A stretch of 64,000 bases of DNA from contig JBMNRC010000016.1 of the NCBI GenBank assembly GCA_050944455.1, forward strand, positions 3,788 through 67,787, in the 5' to 3' direction. Under the pieces are notes generated by a model. That model was given only the letters and a program-made list of their open reading frames with translations, did not search any database and was not told the DNA's origin. Source of the DNA: Anthropogastromicrobium sp050944455. GTDB taxonomy: Bacteria; Bacillota; Clostridia; Lachnospirales; Lachnospiraceae. This document shows, in pieces, positions 51,231 to 58,581 of this stretch. Both the position numbers and the translations under genes were made by a program. Within the stretch, counting starts at the first letter, position 1. Each line of letters starts with the position of its first letter.

Positions 51231-51263
51231 AGGGGGACGCCGGAACGGCGTCCCCCTGTTTTT
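51231..51263 (+). terminator. rho-independent terminator after the exported protein
   Basis: AGGGGGACGCCG (51231-51242), loop GAA, CGGCGTCCCCCT (51246-51257), tail GTTTTTG. It also faces the end of the convergent pyrophosphorylase gene. Confidence 0.85.
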
Positions 51264-51300
51264 GACAAAAACTTTATGAATGGATGCAACGCCGCAGAAG

Positions 51301-52530
51301 TCAGAGTTCCACGCCGTTTTTCCGGAGAAGTTCCCGCGCGGTATCCACCGAATCAACGCCGTGCAGGTTCTTGACCGGCGCGAATTCGCGTTCGCGGACA
51401 ACTTCGTAGGCACAGCAGCTGTCCATCATGTGGATCATATCCAGCACCAGCTGCTCGAATTTGTATCCGTTCGGTTTTTCAGGTTTTACCGGTTTCCCTT
51501 CCGCGTCAATATACGGGATTTTCTTTTCCACGATATGAAGCGGAAGCTTTTGGTTCACGATTGTCTCAAGGCTGCTCAGCCGGAACATATAGTTCAGGAT
51601 TACGCCGAAATTGTACAGGAGGTTTCCGTTTTCGTCCCGGAGGTGAATCATATCGTCGGTCATTTCATAATATTCGACGATGGACGGCTTTCCGTCCTCC
51701 AGGCACAGAACGCCTACCTTCTCGTCCGGAGCGGCTTTGCGCACGACCTTTGCCCCGCAGCTGCACCCTGATTCAATCACAGCCCCGATGAAGGCGGGGT
51801 CGTTGATGCGCTGGCATACGTTATCCACCGCCACAACAGTGATCCATTCTACGCCGTCGCGCTCCATCTGATCCGCCATGCCGGAGGCTTTGAGGGAAAC
51901 AAACCAGCCTCCGTTCCCGTTCGGCGAGAGCGAAACGCGGTCCTTCGCTTCCAGATAGATGCGGCCTGAATAATCGACGCTCGGCGCCATCTGCTGAACG
52001 AAGAAATGGACGGATTCCGCCGGATATCCGAAGAAATTGTGCTCTTTGAAAAAACTCACGGTTTCATCGTTGTTCCTGCGGCTTGTCATGATGTAGAGCG
52101 GGATCACTGTTCCCGTCTTTTTCACGACGTCCATGAGATTGTTGATCAGGCAGTTGAAGATGGAAAGCGTGCGGGTCACGCCGATGTTATAGGTTCCCTT
52201 CGGGTGGTCGTACCCGAGGCGGGTTCCCTGACCCCCGGCGAGAATGAGAGCGGCTGTTTTTCCCGCCCTGATCGCCTCGGTTCCCGTTTTTTCGTACTCT
52301 GCGCGGCGCTTTTCTATTTCATCGACGGTCAGCGCGCCGAGCGGAGAAAATTTTCCCCGCGGCTGTCCGCCCTTCTTTTCCTGCTTCAGCACATCGAGAA
52401 TGGAGAGATCAAGTCTTTCGATCTGCCCCAGAAGATTTTTCTGCCCTGCTTCATCCAGCTCGTCATAAAATGCAAGGAGCTGTGTCTGACCATATCGAGC
52501 CAGTTTTTTCTCAGCTTCTTCCTTAGTCAT
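51301..52530 (-). CDS. UDPGP-type uridylyltransferase (UDP-sugar pyrophosphorylase, UAP1-like)
   Basis: Makes a UDP-sugar from UTP and a sugar-1-phosphate. 409 residues; ATG 52530 follows GGAGGATT. The signature loop LILAGGQGTRLGYDHPKGTY (near residue 107) and the uridine-binding FFVQQMAPSVDYSG, SPNGNGGWFVSL, and EYYEMTDD blocks are those of the eukaryote-like UDPGP family (UDP-GlcNAc pyrophosphorylase / UDP-sugar type), not the bacterial GalU type. The N-terminal helices (1-60) and C-terminal cap are present. Which sugar is used (GlcNAc-1-P, glucose-1-P or galactose-1-P) cannot be told. Monocistronic, convergent with the exported protein gene. Confidence 0.88.
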   Translation of the reverse strand: MTKEEAEKKLARYGQTQLLAFYDELDEAGQKNLLGQIERLDLSILDVLKQEKKGGQPRGKFSPLGALTVDEIEKRRAEYEKTGTEAIRAGKTAALILAGGQGTRLGYDHPKGTYNIGVTRTLSIFNCLINNLMDVVKKTGTVIPLYIMTSRRNNDETVSFFKEHNFFGYPAESVHFFVQQMAPSVDYSGRIYLEAKDRVSLSPNGNGGWFVSLKASGMADQMERDGVEWITVVAVDNVCQRINDPAFIGAVIESGCSCGAKVVRKAAPDEKVGVLCLEDGKPSIVEYYEMTDDMIHLRDENGNLLYNFGVILNYMFRLSSLETIVNQKLPLHIVEKKIPYIDAEGKPVKPEKPNGYKFEQLVLDMIHMMDSCCAYEVVREREFAPVKNLHGVDSVDTARELLRKNGVEL

Positions 52531-53132
52531 GGTTAATCCTCCGGTTGCCAATGTATCAGGAATCAGTATCCGCCGGATCCCGGAATCAGGAACAGATACT
52601 GTTTCCTGCGTCATTATTTCATAAAACCTGAGAAAATACAAGCACAAATCTGGAAGATATCAGAAAAATCGGGTGAGATATCCGGCGCTAAGACTTATGA
52701 AGTACTCTGTTCGGGAATCCGGTGCAATGCTATTGTGCGTTACATCCCTGGATGCACCTGAAGCGGCAAAAAACTCCATTCCGGGAATTCCTGATGGGAA
52801 TTGTGTGCTGTCACGCGAAAAGCTGCTGCAGGACAGGAAATTCTGCCCAGGGGATTACCGATACGTTGCTCGGGCAGAAGCAGAACGCTGATTTCGCTGT
52901 CTGCCGGAATTGTAAAGAAATTGTAAGAAAGATCTGCGCGAACGATTCGTGTTCTATGATATAATTTTGATACCATGTCTGGCAGGGGCAGTTTTTGCGC
53001 GTTTTGGAAAGCCGCCGTGCGCGTTTCCGCAAGCGGGTTCTGTTCCCGGCCTGGGCATTAACGGGACGGCGGCCGCCCCGAAGGATAAGTTCAGAATCGG
53101 AACTGAACAAGAGTACAGAAGGAGACGGGGGA
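52531..53132. other. divergent non-coding region between the pyrophosphorylase and VanW genes
   Basis: About 600 bases with no convincing gene; the 72-residue frame at 52673-52891 has no ribosome site and no family. AT-rich tracts near 52600-52680 (minus-strand promoter region) and 52905-52975 flank a more balanced middle. A short direct repeat, AATTGTAA(A/G)AAA, occurs at about 52906-52930. Confidence 0.4.
52957..52965 (+). promoter_or_regulatory. extended -10 promoter of the VanW gene
   Basis: TGATATAAT (52957-52965): perfect hexamer with the upstream TG; the -35 region (CGCGAA) is poor. The leader to ATG 53133 would be about 160 nt. Confidence 0.55.
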
Positions 53133-54722
53133 ATGAGTTTCAGTAAGCTGTCAGCCGCATTATGTGCCGGAGCTGTGATTTTTGCCGCAGCAGGAATGAT
53201 CGGATCCGGCTCAGTGCTGGCGCAGGATGAATCTGTCACGGATCAGGAAGCGAAACCATATGATATGAACGTCCGCATGGACGGGGAAGCCGTATTCCAG
53301 AGAGGGATTTCCCTGGAGGGCCAGAGCCTGGAGGGAATGACTCTGGAGGAAGCAGGCAGCTTCATTGACGACTATGTTTCAGCCAGAAAGCAGCGCGCCA
53401 TCAATCTCTCGGTTTTCACAGACAATGTCTATAACTATAACGGGGAGAGTTTCGGAGTCACCTGGACCAATACCGACCTTAAGGATACCATTCAGCAGTA
53501 TCTTCCCACGGGAAATTTCATCGAGCAGTACAAGATGCAGAAACAGCTCGAGGAAAATCCGCAGGACCTGTCCATTGAGATGACCTTCGACGAGGGTTCT
53601 CTCAGCCAGGTTATTTCCGACCTCGCCGCGAACTTTACGTCCGACCCGGTCAACGCGACCGTGACGCGCCAGAACGGGGCGTTTGTCGTGACGCCGGAAA
53701 TCACCGGCCACACTTTCGACACGGACGCCATCGTGGCTTCACTCACAGAGCTGATTGCCGAGTGGGACAATACGGACGCGATCAATTACGATCTGCCGTA
53801 TATCGATGTTCCTGCGCAATGGACTTCTGCGAACTTTGCTTTTTCGGATACGCCGCTCGGGCAGTGGAGCACTTCAGGCCTGGGCATTCCGAACCGCTAT
53901 TCGAACATCCAGCTCTCCGCTTCGCGGGTGAACGGAACGGTTTTATATCCGGGTGAGCAGGCCAGCGCGCTGGATCTTTACGGACCGCAGACGGAGGAGA
54001 ACGGGTATCTGGTCGCCCCCGGTTACGCCGAAGGAAAGCAGGTTCCGGCCATCGGCGGAGGAGTCTGCCAGACAACGACAACGCTGTACAACGCGCTGAT
54101 CCGAGCGGAAGTGACGATCGTCCAGCGCTCGGCGCATTCGATGCTGGTCACTTATGTTGCCCCGGCGCTGGACGCTTCGGTGGCAACGGGCTCCAAAGAC
54201 CTGGTTTTCCGCAACGATTTCACCAACCCGATCTATCTGGAAATGTTCGTCGACGGCGACACGCTGTACGCGCGGGTCTACGGAATTGACGAAGATCCTT
54301 CCAGACGCGTCGATTTCTCCTACCAGGTCCTGGACGTCCAGTTCCCGAATCCGCTCTACAATATCGTTGTCAACAATGATATCGCGACATACGGCGCGGG
54401 GGCGTCGATCTCGAGTAAAGCGGTCGCCGAAGTTGAGACCCACCCTTACGTCAAAGCGATTTCCTACAAGCATGTTTTCATCACCGATGCCAACGGCGTG
54501 GAGACAGAAGCGTCAGTCACCCAGTGGAATTCGGATACTTACCGGGCAATGACCGGAACGCTTTACATTGCGTCCGACTGCCTGGTCAGTAACCAGGCGA
54601 TGCCGAGCTCTTCCAGCACCGCCGTGTACCGGTATCTCGGATGGGATATCTATCACAACATCACATTCAAAAACGGGCAGCCGTGGAACCCGAACGCGGC
54701 GGCGGGAAACTATACGCCGTGA
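53133..54722 (+). CDS. exported VanW-family protein
   Basis: 529 residues; ATG 53133 follows AGAAGGAGACGGGG. Signal peptide with likely cleavage after SVLA (residue 30). Two regions: an N-terminal peptidoglycan-binding-4-like part (about 50-235, GMTLEEAGSFIDDYV..., FTSDPVNATVTRQNGAFVVTPEITGHTFD) and the VanW domain (about 260-400: YSNIQLSASRVNGTVLYPGEQ, APGYAEGKQVPAIGGGVCQTTTTLYNALIRAE, RSAHSMLVTYV). A G5-like or unknown C-terminal region follows. The VanW role is unknown; family members sit in vancomycin-resistance clusters and at the cell wall. Degenerate ~20-bp repeats begin at the last codons and run past the stop. Confidence 0.88.
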   Translation: MSFSKLSAALCAGAVIFAAAGMIGSGSVLAQDESVTDQEAKPYDMNVRMDGEAVFQRGISLEGQSLEGMTLEEAGSFIDDYVSARKQRAINLSVFTDNVYNYNGESFGVTWTNTDLKDTIQQYLPTGNFIEQYKMQKQLEENPQDLSIEMTFDEGSLSQVISDLAANFTSDPVNATVTRQNGAFVVTPEITGHTFDTDAIVASLTELIAEWDNTDAINYDLPYIDVPAQWTSANFAFSDTPLGQWSTSGLGIPNRYSNIQLSASRVNGTVLYPGEQASALDLYGPQTEENGYLVAPGYAEGKQVPAIGGGVCQTTTTLYNALIRAEVTIVQRSAHSMLVTYVAPALDASVATGSKDLVFRNDFTNPIYLEMFVDGDTLYARVYGIDEDPSRRVDFSYQVLDVQFPNPLYNIVVNNDIATYGAGASISSKAVAEVETHPYVKAISYKHVFITDANGVETEASVTQWNSDTYRAMTGTLYIASDCLVSNQAMPSSSSTAVYRYLGWDIYHNITFKNGQPWNPNAAAGNYTP

Positions 54723-54820
54723 GGGAAACTGCGCGCCGTGAGTGGAGCGGCACGCCGCGGAGAGAAGCTGCACGCCCTGAGGAGAGATGCACGCCGCGTG
54801 GAAAACTGTACGCAGCAGGC
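54704..54820 (+). repeat. degenerate tandem repeat of about 19-21 bp across the VanW stop codon
   Basis: About six units, each resembling GRGAAACTGCACGCCGTGAG, start near 54704, 54723, 54744, 54761, 54781 and 54800. The first encodes the last residues of the VanW protein (ETA-like N-Y-T-P end) and includes its stop TGA; the rest lie in the 3' non-coding region. The core CACGCC is the best-kept part. Confidence 0.65.
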
Positions 54821-54880
54821 GGGGAAAAACAAACAGCTGCGGCGGGAACTCTCCCTGAAAAAGTTTACGGCTCTTTCGGT

Positions 54881-54920
54881 ACGGATCACAGTGACAATTC
54901 TCCTGTGATCCGTATCTTTA
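54881..54920 (+). terminator. terminator after the VanW gene
   Basis: ACGGATCACAG (54881-54891) pairs with CTGTGATCCGT (54903-54913) over 11 bp; tail ATCTTTA is only modestly T-rich. Confidence 0.6.
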
Positions 54921-55058
54921 TGAGAATCCGGACGGGAATTCCCGATAATCAGCAGCCGGTCATCAGGCACTCAGGACCGGTAGGAAGGGACATCTGCAGC
55001 CGCCGGAATGAATCCTGCCATTTTTCTAACGGGCAGGAGCATAAAACTCAGGAATACC

Positions 55059-56105
55059 ATGAATTACAGACTGCCATATAACACGGAAAAAAGATGTATA
55101 CTGAAAAACGCGGATCCCGGGGCGAAACGATACCGGGCCTATCCCTGTTTCCCGGATCCGGAAGAAGCCGGCGGTGAACCGGCACCGTTTTCCTGCACCT
55201 TTCAGCAGATTCTTTCCTTGGAAAATGAGATATTGTCGGACTGCCTGTCCCGGCTGGTATTTACCCGGGCGGTGAACCAGTGCCGCGCGCGAAAGGTCCA
55301 TGGTTCGGATCTGTCAGCAGCGATACAGTTCCTGCTTCCGGGGAAGACTGCGGAGAAATGGCTGAAGGCGTCGATTTCCCGGGTCAGCCGGGCCGCCGCG
55401 CAGCTTTCGGAAACCTCCCGGAAGAACGGGGACGGGAAAATCGTACTCACGCAGGTTTCCGCATCCTCTGCAGAGCAGATCAGTGAGCCGCTGTTCACGG
55501 TGACGATGACGGGGATGAGCCGCGGTGCGGCTGAACCGGCGGCAGCTGCCGGAAAATCCATTGTCGCGTCAGGGTATGCGGGGGAGGCCGGAAGCGCCGT
55601 TCTGGCCCGGGTAATGAATAAAGAGTTATCCCGGCGGTATTCAGCAGGATTTCTCGCCGGAGCGGTGTCGGCGGATCCCGGCCATTTTCTGATCGCGGCT
55701 CCGCAGACGGTCTTTCCGCAAGGCGCGGAAAGCAGCGGTGATTTCTGTTGCCCGGCCGGCGAGGGCGGAATTTTTGCCGCGCTGTGGTATCTGGCGGAAG
55801 AGTGGAACTGCGGATTCCGCGTCACCCTTCCTGACATTCCCATCCGGCAGGAGACAGTGGAAATCTGCGATACTTTTGACCTCAATCCCTATCAGATGGC
55901 GTCGGACGGAATGGCGCTGACCATCACTTCAGAGCCGGAGAAGGCGATCGAAAACCTGCGCGGACTGGGAGCGGAGGCGGAGATCATCGGGACTCTTCAG
56001 GATTCCAGAGACAAAATCATCGAAAACCGGGGAGAAAACCGCTGTCTGGACCGCCCGGCGCCCGACAGTCTCCTGACGGGACTGGAATTCTTACTGAGGG
56101 CATGA
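55059..56105 (+). CDS. degenerate AIR-synthase-like (HypE/PurM superfamily) protein
   Basis: 348 residues from ATG 55059 (ribosome site CAGGAAT is weak). The C-terminal half clearly matches AIR-synthase-related proteins: EGGIFAALWYLAEEWNCGF, IPIRQETVEICDTFDLNPYQMASDGMALTIT. The N-terminal half aligns only in outline: where relatives have the metal/ATP residues GEDCA, STDP and NDIAASGAEP, this protein has unrelated sequence (e.g. AVNQCRARKVHG), and IVMTKWIGLEGT of relatives reads IVASGYAGEAGS. It is therefore probably not an ATP-dependent enzyme. It precedes an Lrp-type regulator and an aminotransferase in the same direction, an arrangement I associate with Lachnospiraceae. The function is unknown. 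Confidence 0.72.
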   Translation: MNYRLPYNTEKRCILKNADPGAKRYRAYPCFPDPEEAGGEPAPFSCTFQQILSLENEILSDCLSRLVFTRAVNQCRARKVHGSDLSAAIQFLLPGKTAEKWLKASISRVSRAAAQLSETSRKNGDGKIVLTQVSASSAEQISEPLFTVTMTGMSRGAAEPAAAAGKSIVASGYAGEAGSAVLARVMNKELSRRYSAGFLAGAVSADPGHFLIAAPQTVFPQGAESSGDFCCPAGEGGIFAALWYLAEEWNCGFRVTLPDIPIRQETVEICDTFDLNPYQMASDGMALTITSEPEKAIENLRGLGAEAEIIGTLQDSRDKIIENRGENRCLDRPAPDSLLTGLEFLLRA

Positions 56106-56145
56106 TAGAATAGCGATATTCCAAGGAAGATACAGGAGGACCATG

Positions 56146-56631
56146 ATGAAAGAAAGAATTCTCGCCGTTCTTGAGAAAAACAGCAGAATCAGCCTTCATG
56201 ACCTTGCCGCGCTGCTCGGCGAGTCAGAGATAGATGTAGCCAACGCCATCGAGGAGATGGAACGCGATCATGTGATCTGCGGGTACCACACGATGATCAA
56301 CTGGGAGAACACTTCGGAGGAGAAGGTTCAGGCCCTGATTGAGGTCCGTGTGACCCCCCAGCGCGGACAGGGCTTCGACAAGATCGCCCGCCGTATCTAC
56401 AGTTTTCCGGAGGTAGATTCCTGCTACCTGATGTCCGGCGGCTTCGACCTGATGGTCATCATCGAAGGAAAAACCATGCGCGACGTGGCTCTGTTTGTCG
56501 CCAGCAAGCTCTCCACTCTCGACCAGGTGCTCAGCACATCCACTCATTTTGTCCTCAAAAAGTACAAGCAGGACGGCACCGTCTTCTACGGGGACGACGA
56601 TGACGATGAGAGAATCCAGGTAACGCCATGA
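56146..56631 (+). CDS. Lrp/AsnC-family transcription regulator
   Basis: 161 residues. Helix-turn-helix at the N-terminus (ERILAVLEKNSRISLHDLAALLGES...VANAIEEMERDHVICGY) and a C-terminal RAM ligand-binding domain (VQALIEVRVTPQRGQGFDKIARRI, SCYLMSGGFDLMVIIEG). Such proteins regulate amino-acid metabolism genes. Two ATGs, 56143 and 56146, follow AGGAGG; the second has the better 6-base spacing. The stop overlaps the aminotransferase start (ATGA), so the regulator and enzyme are coupled and probably work on the same amino acid. It ends in an acidic stretch (GDDDDDERIQVTP). Confidence 0.9.
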   Translation: MKERILAVLEKNSRISLHDLAALLGESEIDVANAIEEMERDHVICGYHTMINWENTSEEKVQALIEVRVTPQRGQGFDKIARRIYSFPEVDSCYLMSGGFDLMVIIEGKTMRDVALFVASKLSTLDQVLSTSTHFVLKKYKQDGTVFYGDDDDDERIQVTP

Positions 56632-57812
56632 AAAATCCGATCGGTGATAAGGTAGTTGATATCAAGCCCTCGGGCATCCGCAAATTTTTCGACATCGTCA
56701 GCGAGATGAAAGACGCCATCTCCCTCGGCGTCGGCGAGCCGGATTTTGAAACCCCCTGGCACATCCGCGAGGAGGGCATCTATTCCCTCGAAAAAGGCCG
56801 CACTTTCTATACTTCCAATTCCGGCCTGAAGGAACTCAGAACGGAGATCAGCCATTATCTGAAGCGGCGTTTCGGCCTGGAATATGAACCGATGAAGCAG
56901 ATCTTCGTCACGGTCGGAGGCTCCGAGGCCATTGACCTGGCTATGAGGGCCATGATCAACCCGGGAGACGAGGTCATCATTCCGCAGCCGTGCTATGTAT
57001 CCTATGAGCCGTGCTGCATTCTGGCGGACGGCAAGCCTGTGATTATCCCGCTGAAAGAGGAGAATGATTTCCGCCTGACGCCGGAGGAACTGCTGGCGGC
57101 GGTCACAGACAAAACGAAAATTCTGGTTCTGCCGTATCCGAACAATCCTACCGGCGCGGTGATGTCAGCGGACGATCTTGCGAAAATCGCGAAAGTCTGC
57201 GTCGAAAAAGACATCTATGTGATCTCGGATGAAATCTACTCGGAGCTGACCTACAACGGCGATCCGGCTACCATTGCCGCGTGCCCTGGAATGGCTGAGC
57301 GCACGATCCTGATCAACGGGTTCTCGAAAGCTTACGCGATGACCGGATGGCGGCTCGGATACGCCTGCGGGCCGGAGGAGATTATCCGCCAGATGATCAA
57401 GATCCATCAGTTCTGCATCATGTGCGCGCCGACGACCAGCCAGTACGCTGCCGTGGAGGCGCTGCGGAACGGGGACGACGACGTGAAAATGATGCGCGAA
57501 TCCTACGACATGCGCAGGCGCTACCTGCTCAAAACCCTGCAGGAGATGGGGCTTCCCTGCTTCACCCCGTATGGCGCTTTTTATGTGTTCCCGAGCATCA
57601 AAAAGTTCGGGATGAGCAGCGATGAGTTCGCGACCAGGCTGCTGAAGGAGCAGAAAGTCGCGGTTGTCCCCGGCACCGCTTTCGGCGACAGCGGCGAGGG
57701 ATACGTCAGGATTTCCTATGCGTATTCGCTCGACAGGCTCAAGCTCGCCATGGGACGCATCAATGACTTCATTTCGACGCTTCCGGCAGCGGAGGACACG
57801 CAGCCGTGCTGA
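56628..57812 (+). CDS. class I/II PLP-dependent aminotransferase
   Basis: 394 residues of the aspartate-aminotransferase fold. Visible: LGVGEPDFETPWHIREEG, the PLP-binding PYPNNPTGAVMS, VISDEIYSELTYNG, and the PLP lysine in INGFSKAYAMTGWRLGY (near residue 235), plus the C-terminal arginine region EGYVRISYAYSLDRL. Substrate amino acid cannot be assigned; the coupled Lrp-type regulator suggests an amino acid that it senses. The start ATG overlaps the preceding stop and the stop overlaps trmL by 7 bases. Confidence 0.92.
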   Translation: MKNPIGDKVVDIKPSGIRKFFDIVSEMKDAISLGVGEPDFETPWHIREEGIYSLEKGRTFYTSNSGLKELRTEISHYLKRRFGLEYEPMKQIFVTVGGSEAIDLAMRAMINPGDEVIIPQPCYVSYEPCCILADGKPVIIPLKEENDFRLTPEELLAAVTDKTKILVLPYPNNPTGAVMSADDLAKIAKVCVEKDIYVISDEIYSELTYNGDPATIAACPGMAERTILINGFSKAYAMTGWRLGYACGPEEIIRQMIKIHQFCIMCAPTTSQYAAVEALRNGDDDVKMMRESYDMRRRYLLKTLQEMGLPCFTPYGAFYVFPSIKKFGMSSDEFATRLLKEQKVAVVPGTAFGDSGEGYVRISYAYSLDRLKLAMGRINDFISTLPAAEDTQPC

Positions 57813-58330
57813 ACGTTGTCCTTCTGGAACCGGAAATCCCGGCCAATACCGGAAACATCGGCCGCACCTGCGTCGCGACAGGCAGCATGCTTCACCTGAT
57901 CGGGCCCCTGGGATTCCAGATCAATGAAAAGCAGCTGCGGCGTGCGGGCATGGACTACTGGCCCAGGCTGAATTACCGCCTTTACCGCAGCCTGGACGAG
58001 TTCTGGGCAAAAAATCCTTCGGCGGAAGCGAAGATGCTGTTTGCCACAACCAAAGCGCATAAAAACTACGCGGACACGGTTTACGAACAGGATTCGTGGA
58101 TCATGTTCGGGAAGGAGAGCGCCGGCATTCCGGAAGAAGTGCTGGTGGAGCATGAGAGCCAGTGCATCCGGATTCCCATGCTGGAAGATATCCGTTCCCT
58201 GAACCTGTCCAACTCGGTGGCGATCGTTGTGTACGAAGCGCTGCGGCAGCGGCATTTCGCGGGAATGCAGAATTGCGGCGCACTTCACCACCTGGTGTGG
58301 AAGAGCAGCGGAACAGACAGCGGAGTATAA
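57806..58330 (+). CDS. trmL: tRNA (cytidine(34)-2'-O)-methyltransferase
   Basis: 174-residue SPOUT methyltransferase that 2'-O-methylates the wobble base of tRNA-Leu isoacceptors with S-adenosylmethionine. Motifs: VVLLEPEIPANTGNIGRTC at the start, LIGPLGFQ, MDYWPRLNY, the SAM knot MFGKESAGIPEEVL and RSLNLSNSVAIVVYEALRQ. Start is GTG 57806, inside the aminotransferase end, with GGAGG 11 bases upstream. Last gene of the unit; a long hairpin terminator follows. Confidence 0.94.
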   Translation: MLNVVLLEPEIPANTGNIGRTCVATGSMLHLIGPLGFQINEKQLRRAGMDYWPRLNYRLYRSLDEFWAKNPSAEAKMLFATTKAHKNYADTVYEQDSWIMFGKESAGIPEEVLVEHESQCIRIPMLEDIRSLNLSNSVAIVVYEALRQRHFAGMQNCGALHHLVWKSSGTDSGV

Positions 58331-58331
58331 A

Positions 58332-58384
58332 AGGGCCGCGGAATCAATCCGAAAATTTTCGGACCGATTCCGCGGCCTTGTTTG
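58332..58384. terminator. hairpin terminator between trmL and mutS2
   Basis: GGCCGCGGAATC (58334-58345) pairs with GATTCCGCGGCC (58366-58377); an inner TCCGAAAATTTTCGGA palindrome extends it. The tail TTGTTTG is short. It can serve both convergent units. Confidence 0.7.
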
Positions 58385-58496
58385 CGGAAAACTGTCTGAA
58401 TCCCGATGTCATCATCCTGAATAAGGATAGTATCGTCAAGATTTCTGCAGATATCCGTGTAATCGCGGCAGGCGCTGTCTGAGATCAGCGGATATT

Positions 58497-58559
58497 GCCT
58501 GAGCGCGGCTGCCATCAGCCTGAGTGCAGCTGCCATCTGCCTGAGCGCGGCAGCCATCC
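58497..58559. repeat. three-copy 21-bp tandem repeat 3' of mutS2
   Basis: Units at 58497-58517, 58518-58538 and 58539-58559, each of the form GCCTGAGYGCRGCWGCCATC plus one base, differ at two to three positions. They lie in the gap between trmL and the end of mutS2, beyond its stop, and do not belong to a recognisable gene. Confidence 0.85.
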
Positions 58560-58581
58560 GGATGGGAGCAGGGCCCCGGGA

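Noticed and set aside
58285..58557. Minus-strand 90-residue frame with MAAALRQ heptads
   Set aside because: It spans a terminator hairpin and tandem repeats, has no ribosome site, and no relatives are recognised.
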